NCBI GenBank assembly: GCA_016870395.1
Contig: VGBT01000010.1
Coordinates: 1 to 64,000, forward strand
Direction of reading: 5' to 3'
Length of the DNA stretch: 64,000 nucleotides
From: Actinomycetota bacterium
GTDB lineage: Bacteria > Actinomycetota > Acidimicrobiia > IMCC26256 > JAENVU01
The position numbers were made by a program, and so were the translations under genes. This document shows positions 7,371-15,482 of this stretch, in pieces. The notes beneath the pieces were generated by a model. The model worked only from the letters and a program-made list of their open reading frames with translations, had not been told where the DNA came from and did not search any database. Within the stretch, counting starts at the first letter, position 1; each line of letters opens with the position of its first letter.

Positions 7371-8564
7371 GTGCGACTGCGCTACGGCGACGAGGAAGAG
7401 GCGTTCCGGGCCGAGCTCGTGGCCTGGCTCGAGGCCAACGTGCCCGCCGCCGAGGTGCTCCGTCGGCCCAAGCGGTCGAGCGCCGACCTGCCCGACTGGG
7501 CCCGGGCATGGCAGCGGACGCTGTTCGACGCGGGTTGGCTCGTGCCCGGCTGGCCGCCCGAGCTCGGCGGCCGCAACGCGACCCCCGTGCAGCAGATGAT
7601 CTACTTCGAGGAGCTCTCGCGCCGGGAGATCCCGCGCAGCCTCAACCCCCAGGGTCTCGGCATCATCTCGCCGTCGATCTGCGACTACGGAACCCCCGAG
7701 CTGCGCGAGCGCTTCCTGCTGCCCACGCTGCGGGCCGAGATCGCGTGGTGCCTCGGCATGAGCGAGCCCCAGGCCGGCAGCGACCTTGCGAGCCTGCGGA
7801 CGAGGGCGGTGCTCGACGGCGACCACTTCGTGGTCAACGGGCAGAAGGTCTGGACCTCCGGTGCCCACCATGCCGACTGGTGCATGTGCTTCGTGCGCAC
7901 GGATCCCGACGCGCCTCGCCACAAGGGGATCAGCGCGCTGATCATCGACATGAAGACGCCCGGCGTCGAGGCACGGCCGTTCCCGGAGCTGTCGGAACCC
8001 GACTACCTCGACTTCAACGAGGTCTTCTTCACCGATGCGCTCGTCCCGGCCGAGAACCTGCTCGGTGAGCTCAACGACGGGTGGCGGCTCACCCAGGGCT
8101 CGCTGGCCCACGAGCGGGCGATGCTGTGGATCGACTACGCGTACAGCCTCGAGCGCGCCAACCAGGCGCTGATCGACCTCGGCGACGAGCCCGGCGTCAA
8201 CGGTCGTCGGATCGGCGACGACCCCGTGTACCGCGACCAGGTCGCGCAGTCCGCAATCGACGCGCAGGCGCTGCTGTGCATGGGGTACCGCGGCTTCTCA
8301 AAGTTCATGGCGGGGAGATCGGCGCCGGAGCACTCGCTGCTCAAGCTGTTCGGCAGCGAGAGCGTGCAGCGCAGCCTGGCGCTCGGCTTCTCGGCCCAGG
8401 GTGCGCCCGGCCTCGACCAGGACAACCTCGGGCCGCAGATGTGGCGAGCCGGTTCGTGGGCGACGCAGTGGCTGCGCAGCTTCGGGGGCACGATCCCGGG
8501 CGGGACGAGCGAGATCCAGCGCAACATCATCGCCGAGCGCGTCCTCGGCCTCCCACGGGCATGA
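7371..8564 (+). CDS. Acyl-CoA dehydrogenase (FadE-like)
   Basis: 397 residues from GTG. The canonical motifs are present: 'GMSEPQAGSDLASLRT' (FAD/substrate loop), 'VNGQKVWTSGAHHADW' and the C-terminal 'GGTSEIQRNIIAERVLGLPR'. It introduces the alpha-beta double bond in acyl-CoA. Of the divergent pair this one carries the more canonical motifs. Start chosen from the -10 spacing and the alignment-like first helix ('YGDEEEAFRAELVAWLEANVP'). Confidence 0.9.
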   Translation: MRLRYGDEEEAFRAELVAWLEANVPAAEVLRRPKRSSADLPDWARAWQRTLFDAGWLVPGWPPELGGRNATPVQQMIYFEELSRREIPRSLNPQGLGIISPSICDYGTPELRERFLLPTLRAEIAWCLGMSEPQAGSDLASLRTRAVLDGDHFVVNGQKVWTSGAHHADWCMCFVRTDPDAPRHKGISALIIDMKTPGVEARPFPELSEPDYLDFNEVFFTDALVPAENLLGELNDGWRLTQGSLAHERAMLWIDYAYSLERANQALIDLGDEPGVNGRRIGDDPVYRDQVAQSAIDAQALLCMGYRGFSKFMAGRSAPEHSLLKLFGSESVQRSLALGFSAQGAPGLDQDNLGPQMWRAGSWATQWLRSFGGTIPGGTSEIQRNIIAERVLGLPRA

Positions 8565-8645
8565 CCGCGATTGTCTCGCTCCGAAACCGTCGCGGGTATC
8601 TCACGCCCTGGCACGAGGAAGGCGCGACAGCTTCGGGAGGTGGGG

Positions 8646-9359
8646 ATGGCTGAGCGCGTGTTGAGCGAGGCGGACGTCGCGAAGATGCGTACGCCGCTGT
8701 GGGAGCAGGCGAAGGCCGCGATCGACGCCGGCGACCTCGACGCGGCGAAGGCGCTCGTCGACCGTTCGGTCGCGCAGTGGGCGAGCCTGAAGGACTACTC
8801 CATCAACTGGATCGCGAGCCTGCTCACGTTCGTCGCCGAGGAGCTGGGCGAAGACGCGGTCGAGCGCGCGCTGCGCAAGACGGGCGAGGAGTTTGTGCGA
8901 CCCAGGCGCGACACCGGCCACGACTGGGGTTCCCTGCCGGCGGCGCAGCGGGCCAAGGTCATCGCGCGCGCGATGTTGGGCAACATGGGTGAGGTGGAGG
9001 TCGAGGAGGACGACGAGAAGATCGTCCTGTCATTCCGGTGCGGCAGTGGGGGGAAGCTGATCGACGACGGCCGCTACGAGGGCGAGCACCCCTACTGGAC
9101 GCTGCGCGAGCGCGGTCCGCGCACGTTCATGCGCGACGAGCTGCCCGTGTACTGCGCGCACTGCTCGGTGAACAACGAGATCCAGCCGGTGGAGTGGGGG
9201 CAGGCGCCGACGAGCATCGAGCACCCGACCGATGGACCGGGTGGCCGCTGCACGCACCACGTGTACAAGGACGTGGCCGACACCCCCGCGGCGGCCTACG
9301 CCCGAATCGGAAAGCAGAAACCCAACCCCCAGGCTTTCGGCGTCGCAGAACCGGAATAG
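8646..9359 (+). CDS. Uncharacterised protein with a Cys/His cluster
   Basis: 237 residues. ATG 8646 is favoured by GGGAGG at 8636-8641, although the frame is open further upstream. I do not recognise the family with certainty. The first 120 residues look helical and the second half carries a cluster that could bind a metal: 'FRCGSGG', 'YCAHCSVNNE', 'GGRCTHHVYKD'. There is no signal peptide or membrane segment. It follows the acyl-CoA dehydrogenase by 81 bp and may be co-transcribed. Its last codons and stop form the left arm and loop of the palindrome at 9333-9382. Confidence 0.7.
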   Translation: MAERVLSEADVAKMRTPLWEQAKAAIDAGDLDAAKALVDRSVAQWASLKDYSINWIASLLTFVAEELGEDAVERALRKTGEEFVRPRRDTGHDWGSLPAAQRAKVIARAMLGNMGEVEVEEDDEKIVLSFRCGSGGKLIDDGRYEGEHPYWTLRERGPRTFMRDELPVYCAHCSVNNEIQPVEWGQAPTSIEHPTDGPGGRCTHHVYKDVADTPAAAYARIGKQKPNPQAFGVAEPE

Positions 9360-9382
9360 TCCCGGTTCTGCGACGCCAAAGC
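9333..9382. terminator. Long palindrome at a convergent gene end (family P, copy 1)
   Basis: 16-bp perfect arms GGCGTCGCAGAACCGG (9339-9354) and CCGGTTCTGCGACGCC (9362-9377) flank the 7-nt loop AATAGTC, extended by GCTTT/AAAGC with one bulged C. The TAG of the upstream gene is in the loop. The outer sequence and ATAGTC centre recur at 44485-44533. A bidirectional terminator or REP-like element is likely. Confidence 0.7.
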
Positions 9383-9406
9383 ACCGCTCGAGGGGCCTCG
9401 GGCCGC

Positions 9407-10273
9407 TCAGGACGTGGCGGCGAGCAGCTCGCGGATGCCGTCCTCGAGGCTCACCTCGGCCCTCCAGCCCGGGGGCGGGCCGGAGATCATCCACGGGCGC
9501 AGCATCTCGCGCGGCCTGGACGGCCGGACCCCCCAACGCGCGTCGACGGTGAGCCCCGAGGCGGCCTCGAAGGTGGCGACCAGCTCCCGCAGGCTGATCG
9601 CGCCTCCGCTCGACGCGCCGTAGGTGGCATCCCGTTCGCCGTCGGCGGTGGCGAGCAGCGCGGCCACCGCATCGGACACGTGGAGCAAATCGATGAGCTG
9701 GGTGCCGTCGGTGAGCTCGAGAGCGGTCCCATCCCGGGCCGCGCGGGCGAGTACCGGCAGGAGCTTCGGTCGAGTGTCGCCTGGGCCGTAGGTGTCGGTG
9801 AGCTCGAGAGTGACGACGTCGAGCCCCTCGACCTCGGCGTAGAAGACCAACACATCGGTGAACGCCTGCTTCGTGGCTGCGTACAGCGACACCGGGCTGT
9901 ACGGACGCGTGTCGTGGTGCTGCCAGGCGGTGCCGGTGTTGACGAACCGGCAGCCGCCGGCACGGGTCACTGCCTCGGCGAGCATGGTCCCGAACGTGAC
10001 GTTGGCCTCGACCATCAACACGATGTCGGCGGGCACGTGGACACCCCGGAACGCCGTGGCGAGGTGGAAGCACACGTCGGGTGCGAGCCCTCCGACGAGA
10101 TCGACGATCCCGTCGACGTCCGGAGGGATCGCGTGCAGCGCGACGTCGGGAGGAAGTCGTGGGTCGGCGGCGCGGACCAGCGCGTCGACCTGCCAGCCGT
10201 CGACCGCGAGGCGGGCGACGAGGTGCCGGCCCACGAAGCCGGTGGCCCCGGTGACCAGCGCGCGCCGGCTCAC
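9407..10273 (-). CDS. NAD(P)-dependent epimerase/reductase of the CDP-deoxysugar operon
   Basis: 288-residue short-chain dehydrogenase fold with '[18 protein letters not shown]' (nucleotide-binding GxxGxxG) and the active-site pair in 'SLYAATKQ' (YxxxK). It is the last gene of the rfbF-rfbG-rfbH operon and would act on a CDP-4-keto-deoxyhexose, as a 4-reductase or 4-epimerase. In the ascarylose pathway this place is taken by AscF. GTG start overlaps the preceding stop (GTGA). Confidence 0.8.
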   Translation of the reverse strand: MSRRALVTGATGFVGRHLVARLAVDGWQVDALVRAADPRLPPDVALHAIPPDVDGIVDLVGGLAPDVCFHLATAFRGVHVPADIVLMVEANVTFGTMLAEAVTRAGGCRFVNTGTAWQHHDTRPYSPVSLYAATKQAFTDVLVFYAEVEGLDVVTLELTDTYGPGDTRPKLLPVLARAARDGTALELTDGTQLIDLLHVSDAVAALLATADGERDATYGASSGGAISLRELVATFEAASGLTVDARWGVRPSRPREMLRPWMISGPPPGWRAEVSLEDGIRELLAATS

Positions 10274-10830
10274 GCGGGCACCGGTCCGGTGAACGGGGAG
10301 GCGAAGTCGTCGAGCGCGACGAACGCGGCGTCGCGCTCGCTGACGATCGGGTCGGGGAGCGGCCAATCGACGCCGATGCTGTCCCATCGGACCCCGGTGT
10401 CGGCACCGGGATCGTGCTCGGTGCCCACGAGGTACGCGACGAGGGTGTCGTCCTCGAGAGCCTGGAAGCCGTGCGCGCAGCCGAGCGGGACGTGTAGCGC
10501 GGCCGGCCGGGCTGCGTTGAGCGGCACGGTCACGTGGCGGCGGAAGGCCGGCGAGGCGACCCGGAGGTCGATCACGACGTCGTGCACGGATCCGCGCACC
10601 ACGCACACGGTCTTGGCGTGCGCGTGCGGTGGCACCTGGAAGTGCATCCCGCGGATCGTGGCGCGCCGGGACGTCGACCAGTAGACCTCGGCCACCGTCG
10701 GGTCACAGCCCATCGCCGCGTACGCCGACGCGGCGAAGCCCTTCACGAAGTCGCCGCGAGCGTCGGCGTGCCGGTCGAGGTGCACGAGCGTGCATCCCGG
10801 GATCGCGGTCGGCTCAGCTCGCACGGGCAT
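10270..10830 (-). CDS. rfbC: dTDP-4-dehydrorhamnose 3,5-epimerase-like protein (RmlC/AscE type)
   Basis: 186-residue cupin. Visible landmarks are '[10 protein letters not shown]', '[17 protein letters not shown]' (catalytic His region) and '[21 protein letters not shown]', all typical of RmlC. The gene symbol is by family only. Inside a CDP-sugar operon with an E1 dehydrase it may be a C5-epimerase of the AscE type rather than a rhamnose enzyme. It overlaps the E1 gene by 17 bp and the next gene by 4 bp. Confidence 0.8.
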   Translation of the reverse strand: MPVRAEPTAIPGCTLVHLDRHADARGDFVKGFAASAYAAMGCDPTVAEVYWSTSRRATIRGMHFQVPPHAHAKTVCVVRGSVHDVVIDLRVASPAFRRHVTVPLNAARPAALHVPLGCAHGFQALEDDTLVAYLVGTEHDPGADTGVRWDSIGVDWPLPDPIVSERDAAFVALDDFASPFTGPVPA

Positions 10831-12169
10831 CCCGCCTCGGCGCGTGGACCGGCGCCCGCACGAACGAGCGGATGGTCTCGATCACGTAGTCGAGCATCTC
10901 GTCGGTGAGGCCCGGGTAGCAGCCGATCCAGAACGACCGCTCGGCCACCGCGTCGGCGTTGACCATCGTGCCGACGGCGCGGTGGGGCCGGCCGAGGTAT
11001 GCGGGCTGGCGGAGGAGGTTGCCGCCGAAGACGAGGCGCGTTGCGATGCGTCGGGACTCGAGGTAGGTCACGAGGTCGTAGCGGTCGAACCCGGCGTCGG
11101 GGCGGACCGACATCGCGAAGCCGAACCAGCTCGGATCGCTTCCCGGGGTGGCATGGGTGAGCGCCAGCTCCTGGACGTCGCACAGCCCGTCGTGCAGGCG
11201 TGCCCAGCTGCGCCGCCGCGCGGCGACGAAGCCGTCGAGCTTGGCGAGCTGGGCCACGCCGACCGCGGCCTGCATGTCGGTGAGCTTCAGGTTGTAGCCG
11301 AGGTGCGAGTACACGTACTTGTGGTCGTAGCCGAAGGGGAGCTCGCCGAGGTGCCAGCCGAAGCGGCGACCGCACGTGTTCTCCATCCCGGGCGCGCACC
11401 AGCAGTCCCGCCCCCAGTCGCGAAACGACTCGACGATCCGCTCCAGCTTCGGCTCGTTGACCAGCACGCAGCCGCCCTCGCCCATGGTCACGTGGTGGGC
11501 GGGGTAGAAGCTCACCGTGCCGAGCGCGCCGAACGATCCGGCGGGACGGCCACGCCACATCGCCCCGACTGCGTCGCAGGTGTCCTCGATCAGCCACATC
11601 CCGTGGCGCTTGCACAGGTCGGTGACGACATCGAGGTCGAACGGGTTCCCGAGCGTGTGGGCCATCATCACGGCGCGCGTGCGGGGGCCGACCGCCTGCG
11701 CCAGGAGGTCGAGGTCGGCGTCGAGCGTGCCCGGGTCGACGTCGACGAACACCGGCACGAGACCGAGCTGGTAGATCGGGTTGACGGTGGTGGGGAAGCC
11801 CGAGGCGCAGGTGATGACCTCGTCGCCGGGGCGCAGCGCGCGCTCGCCGAGCTGGGGCGAGGTGAGCGCGCTCAGCGCCAGCAGGTTGGCCGACGAGCCG
11901 GAGTTGCACAGCAACGCGCGGCCCGCCCCCATGATCGGTGCGAAGCGGGTCTCGAACTCGTCGGCGAAGCGTCCGGTGGTCAGCCAGAAGTCGAGCGAGG
12001 CGTCCACAAGGTGCTGCATCTCGGATGCGTCGAACACCTTGCCGGAGACGGGGACAGGCGTGACCCCGGGCTCGAAGGACGCGCGGGGGAACGCGGCGTC
12101 TTGGTAGCGCGCGACGAGTGCGGCGATCTCGTGGCGCAGCGCGTCGGGGTGCTCGGGGTCGGGGTGCAC
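10814..12169 (-). CDS. rfbH: CDP-4-dehydro-6-deoxyglucose 3-dehydrase (E1)
   Basis: 451-residue PMP/[2Fe-2S] enzyme that removes the C3 hydroxyl of CDP-4-keto-6-deoxyglucose. Two diagnostic features are visible. The PLP lysine of aminotransferases is replaced by His (His225/His226 in '[12 protein letters not shown]'), as in E1. The cysteines Cys198, Cys256, Cys258 and Cys266 give C-X57-C-X1-C-X7-C, the iron-sulfur motif of E1. The fold otherwise follows DegT/DnrJ/EryC1. E1 needs a reductase (E3, AscD), which is not in the window. GTG start, 7 bp after rfbG. Confidence 0.93.
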   Translation of the reverse strand: MHPDPEHPDALRHEIAALVARYQDAAFPRASFEPGVTPVPVSGKVFDASEMQHLVDASLDFWLTTGRFADEFETRFAPIMGAGRALLCNSGSSANLLALSALTSPQLGERALRPGDEVITCASGFPTTVNPIYQLGLVPVFVDVDPGTLDADLDLLAQAVGPRTRAVMMAHTLGNPFDLDVVTDLCKRHGMWLIEDTCDAVGAMWRGRPAGSFGALGTVSFYPAHHVTMGEGGCVLVNEPKLERIVESFRDWGRDCWCAPGMENTCGRRFGWHLGELPFGYDHKYVYSHLGYNLKLTDMQAAVGVAQLAKLDGFVAARRRSWARLHDGLCDVQELALTHATPGSDPSWFGFAMSVRPDAGFDRYDLVTYLESRRIATRLVFGGNLLRQPAYLGRPHRAVGTMVNADAVAERSFWIGCYPGLTDEMLDYVIETIRSFVRAPVHAPRRDARAS

Positions 12170-12176
12170 CGGACTG

Positions 12177-13145
12177 TCAGCGGGCCGCGAGCAGCTCGCG
12201 GTACCACTCGACGGTACGGGCCAGCCCGTCGTCGAGGCCGACCTTCGCGCGCCAGCCGAGCACGGTGCGGGCCTTCTCCGCGGAGAGCCACTGGTCGTGG
12301 ATCTCGCCCGGGGCCTCGCCGAGGACGAGCGGCTCGACGTCGGGGCGGCCCGCGGCCTTGCCGATCGCCTCGTACAGCTCCATCACCGTGAGGGGCGACT
12401 CGTCGGAGAAGTTGCAGGCCTCGCCCGGCTCGAGCGTGCCGTCGGTGACGGCACGAGCCAGCGCGAGGTAGCCCTCGACGACGTCGTCGACGTGCAGGTA
12501 GTCGCGCACGTAGGTGCCGTCGGAGCGGATCACCGGTGGCTCGTCGCGCAGCAACGAGCGGATGGTCCCGGGGACGATGCGGCTCCAGTTGCAGTCGCCG
12601 GGGCCGTAGATGTTGCCGCAGCGCGCGATCACCGCGGGGACGCCGCTCGCGGCGGCGTAGGCCTGGGTGACGAGGTCGGCTGCGGCCTTCGAGGCCTCGT
12701 ACGGCTCGCGGCCGCCAACCGGCATGTCTTCGTGGTACGGGAGCACGTCGACCTCGCCGTAGGCCTTGTCGCTCGACGCGACCACCACCCTGCGCACCAG
12801 GTCGGGACGGCGCCGGGCCGCCTCGCACACGTTCCAGGTGCCGCGCACGTTCGCCTCGAACGTGAGCAGCGGCGCGCGCCGGGCCGCGCCGACGATCGTC
12901 TGGGCGCCGAGGTGGAAGACGGTGTCGGTCTCGTGCACGGTGACGGCGCGCTCCAGCGCGTCGAGGTCTTCGAGGCGCCCGTTCACGACGGTGGTGGCCT
13001 CGATCGTGCGGCTGCGGTAGAGCTCGGACTGGGGGTCGGCGTCGAGCACGAACGCGACGACCGCGACACCGTCGTCGACGAGACGGCGCACGAGCGCACT
13101 GCCGACCATGCCGGTGGCGCCGGTGACGAGCGCACGCTGGGTCAT
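12177..13145 (-). CDS. rfbG: CDP-glucose 4,6-dehydratase
   Basis: 322 residues from ATG 13145, overlapping rfbF by ATGA. It is an extended SDR with '[18 protein letters not shown]', '[16 protein letters not shown]' and '[12 protein letters not shown]' (YxxxK). The '[17 protein letters not shown]' stretch is typical of RfbG. It converts CDP-glucose to CDP-4-keto-6-deoxyglucose, the E1 substrate. Confidence 0.92.
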   Translation of the reverse strand: MTQRALVTGATGMVGSALVRRLVDDGVAVVAFVLDADPQSELYRSRTIEATTVVNGRLEDLDALERAVTVHETDTVFHLGAQTIVGAARRAPLLTFEANVRGTWNVCEAARRRPDLVRRVVVASSDKAYGEVDVLPYHEDMPVGGREPYEASKAAADLVTQAYAAASGVPAVIARCGNIYGPGDCNWSRIVPGTIRSLLRDEPPVIRSDGTYVRDYLHVDDVVEGYLALARAVTDGTLEPGEACNFSDESPLTVMELYEAIGKAAGRPDVEPLVLGEAPGEIHDQWLSAEKARTVLGWRAKVGLDDGLARTVEWYRELLAAR

Positions 13146-13960
13146 CGGCCCGAGCCGCTCTCCCAGACCGCCCACGGCGCCTTGCCGGAGTCCCACAGCT
13201 CGTTGAGCATCAGGAACTCCCGGTAGGTGTCCATCGGCTGCCAGAACCCGTCGTGGCGGTAGGCGACGATCTCACCCTCGCTCGCGAGCCGCTCCAGGGG
13301 CGCGCGCTCGAGCACGCAGTCGTCGTCGAGGTACTCGAGGAACGCGCGCTCGAAGACGAAGAAGCCCGAGGACACCCACTCGTCGCCTTGCGGCTTCTCG
13401 CGGAACCGGCGGACGGTCTGGTCGGGCTCGAGGTCGACGATGCCGAAGCGCGACAGCGGGCGGGTGGTGGTGACGGTCGCGAGCTTCCCGTGCTCGGCGT
13501 GGAAGGCCAGCAGCGCGCCGAGGTCGACGTCGGCGAGCCCGTCGCCGTAGGTGACGATGAACCGGTCACCCCGCAGATAGCGCTCGACGCGCTTGACCCG
13601 CCCGCCGGTCTGGGTCTCCGCGCCGGTGTCGGCGACGGTGACCTCCCAACCGGTCTCGAGGTGCGAGCCGTGGAACCGCGCCGACGCGTGGTCGCCGAGC
13701 GTGACGGTGACGTCGCTGTTCCGGGCCTCGTAGTTGAGGAAGTAGTCCTTGATCATCTCGCCGCGATACCCGGTGCAGCAGACGAACTGGGTGCACCCGT
13801 GGTGGGCGAAGAGCTTCATGAGGTGCCACAGCACTGGGTGGCCACCGACCTCGACCATGGGCTTGGGCCGGTACTCGGTCTCCTCGCGCAGGCGCGTGCC
13901 GCGCCCGCCACAGAGGATCACGACCTCGGGAGAGGTTGGCTCGGGGGACGCCGGTTCCAC
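13142..13960 (-). CDS. rfbF: Glucose-1-phosphate cytidylyltransferase
   Basis: 272-residue nucleotidyltransferase with the signature 'VVILCGGRGTRLREETEYRPKP' seen in RfbF, 'TYGDGLADVDL' and 'WQPMDTYRE'. It makes CDP-glucose and opens the deoxysugar operon. A TAGCCT -10 box 6 bp before the GTG indicates a leaderless message, and the 12-bp inverted repeat at 13982-14019 lies over its -35 region. Confidence 0.93.
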   Translation of the reverse strand: MEPASPEPTSPEVVILCGGRGTRLREETEYRPKPMVEVGGHPVLWHLMKLFAHHGCTQFVCCTGYRGEMIKDYFLNYEARNSDVTVTLGDHASARFHGSHLETGWEVTVADTGAETQTGGRVKRVERYLRGDRFIVTYGDGLADVDLGALLAFHAEHGKLATVTTTRPLSRFGIVDLEPDQTVRRFREKPQGDEWVSSGFFVFERAFLEYLDDDCVLERAPLERLASEGEIVAYRHDGFWQPMDTYREFLMLNELWDSGKAPWAVWESGSGR

Positions 13961-13966
13961 CGCACC

Positions 13967-13972
13967 AGGCTA
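13967..13972 (-). promoter_or_regulatory. -10 box TAGCCT for rfbF
   Basis: TAGCCT on the minus strand, 6 nt from the rfbF GTG, leaderless spacing. The matching -35 position falls inside the inverted repeat at 13982-14019 and has no consensus hexamer. Confidence 0.4.
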
Positions 13973-13981
13973 CTTCCGGCG

Positions 13982-14019
13982 AGTCGGCGCCCCGGACGAT
14001 GCCGATGGGGGCGCCGACT
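13982..14019. promoter_or_regulatory. 12-bp inverted repeat between divergent promoters (operator candidate)
   Basis: AGTCGGCGCCCC (13982-13993) and GGGGCGCCGACT (14008-14019) are perfect arms around a 14-nt spacer. Of the spacer, GACGATGCCGATG (13995-14007) is also the exact reverse complement of codons 3-7 of the rightward gene (14042-14054). It lies between two facing -10 boxes. Confidence 0.6.
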
Positions 14020-14024
14020 ACCCT
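14019..14024 (+). promoter_or_regulatory. -10 box TACCCT for the GT2-methyltransferase gene
   Basis: TACCCT lies 9 nt before GTG 14034, with no Shine-Dalgarno, suggesting a leaderless message. It abuts the right arm of the inverted repeat. Confidence 0.4.
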
Positions 14025-14033
14025 GTGCGCACT

Positions 14034-15482
14034 GTGAAGCGCATCGGCATCGTCGTGGTCGCGTACAACGCGGCGTCGACCCTGGCGAAGGTCCTCGACC
14101 GGATCCCGCGTGAATTCGTCCCGCGGATCGCCGAGGTCGTGATCTGTGACAACGCGAGCGAGGACCAGACCTACCTCGTGGGCCTCGGCTACAAGGAGGT
14201 TGACGGCCGGTCGCTCCCGCTCAACGTGATCCGGAACCCCATCAACCTGGGCTACGGGGGCAACCAGAAGGTCGGCTACGAGTGGGCCATCGAGCACGAT
14301 CTCGACATCGTCGTGCTGCTCCACGCCGACGGGCAGTACGCGCCCGAGTTCCTGCCCCAGATCGTCGTGCCGCTCGAGCGTGGCGAGGCCGACGCGGTGT
14401 TCGGCTCCCGGATGATGACGCCGGGCGGCGCGCGCAAGGGCGGGATGCCGCTCTACAAGCTCGTCGGCAACAAGGTGCTGACCGCGTTCGAGAACCGGGT
14501 CGTCGGCACGCACCTCAGCGAGTGGCACAGCGGCTACCGCGCCTACAGCGTGCAGACCCTGCGCGAGATCCCGTTCCAGCGCAACTCCGACGAGTACGAC
14601 TTCGACACCGACATCATCATCCAGCTCCACGAGGCCGGGAAGCGGATCGTCGAGCTGCCCATCCCGACGTTCTACGGCGAGGAGATCTCGTACGTGAACG
14701 GCATGCGGTATGCGAAGGACATCGTCTTCGACGTGCTCAGGTACCGCGCGCACAAGATGGGCCTCGGCTCCGGCGAGACCGCGTTCGCGTCGAGCCCGTA
14801 CGAACCCAAGGCCGGACCCGACACCGCGGCGAGCCGGATCCTCGCGTGGATGGGCGGCGCGGCACAGCGTCGCGTGCTGCTGCTCGGCGTTGTCGACCCG
14901 GCATTCGCGGCGGAGCTGCGCGCGCGCGGACACGAGCTGGTCGCGGTGGCGAGCGAGGGCGACGACGTGGTGGTCGGTGACCTCGATGCCGGGATCCCTC
15001 CCGAGGCTGGCGACGGGTTCGACGTCGTGTTGCTGGTCGACGCGCTCGGCCGGGTTCGCGAGCCGAGCGCGCTGCTCGACGACGTCCGGCGCGTGCTCGC
15101 GCCGGGTGGTCGCGTGATGGCGAGCGTGCCGAACGTGTCGCACTGGTACCCGCGCGGGCGGATGGTGGCCGGCCGGTGGGGCTACGACGGGCGGGGGCTC
15201 CTCGACGTGCAGACCCTGCGCTTCTTCACGGGGCCGCAGGCCGAGCGCCTGGTTGCCGACGCGGGGTGGCAGGTCTGCCGCTCGGAGCAGGTCGGGATGC
15301 CGGTGTCCGCCGACCAGGCGAAGGTCACCGCGGTCGTCGAGGGCGTGGGTCGCGCGATCGCGCCCGCGCTCTTCACCTACCACTACCTCTACGAGCTCGA
15401 GCCGGCACGGGGTGCAGGGGTCGCCGAGGCCGACGACACTGCGTCGCAGACTGCGCGGCGGGCGGGTAGCTCCTCGAGCTGA
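14034..15482 (+). CDS. GT2 glycosyltransferase fused to a methyltransferase-like domain
   Basis: 482 residues. Residues 1-250 are a GT2/DPM1-like domain ('VVVAYNAASTLAKVLDRI', 'LLHADGQYAPEFL' with the DxQ/DxD metal site, 'SEWHSGYRAY'). Residues about 275-450 look like a class I SAM methyltransferase lacking a clean glycine motif I ('RVLLLGVVDPAF' instead of GxGxG) but with 'FDVVLLVDALGRV' and 'LAPGGRVMASVPN'. The domain may be degenerate. It probably transfers a sugar from a nucleotide donor to a lipid carrier at the cytoplasmic face. It faces the rfb operon. Its last 94 bp overlap the convergent membrane gene. Confidence 0.82.
   Translation: MKRIGIVVVAYNAASTLAKVLDRIPREFVPRIAEVVICDNASEDQTYLVGLGYKEVDGRSLPLNVIRNPINLGYGGNQKVGYEWAIEHDLDIVVLLHADGQYAPEFLPQIVVPLERGEADAVFGSRMMTPGGARKGGMPLYKLVGNKVLTAFENRVVGTHLSEWHSGYRAYSVQTLREIPFQRNSDEYDFDTDIIIQLHEAGKRIVELPIPTFYGEEISYVNGMRYAKDIVFDVLRYRAHKMGLGSGETAFASSPYEPKAGPDTAASRILAWMGGAAQRRVLLLGVVDPAFAAELRARGHELVAVASEGDDVVVGDLDAGIPPEAGDGFDVVLLVDALGRVREPSALLDDVRRVLAPGGRVMASVPNVSHWYPRGRMVAGRWGYDGRGLLDVQTLRFFTGPQAERLVADAGWQVCRSEQVGMPVSADQAKVTAVVEGVGRAIAPALFTYHYLYELEPARGAGVAEADDTASQTARRAGSSSS

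Noticed and set aside
10790-12391. Rightward 533-codon frame antisense to rfbH
   Set aside because: No recognisable domain; rfbH carries the exact E1 Cys motif and His substitution, so the antisense frame is incidental.
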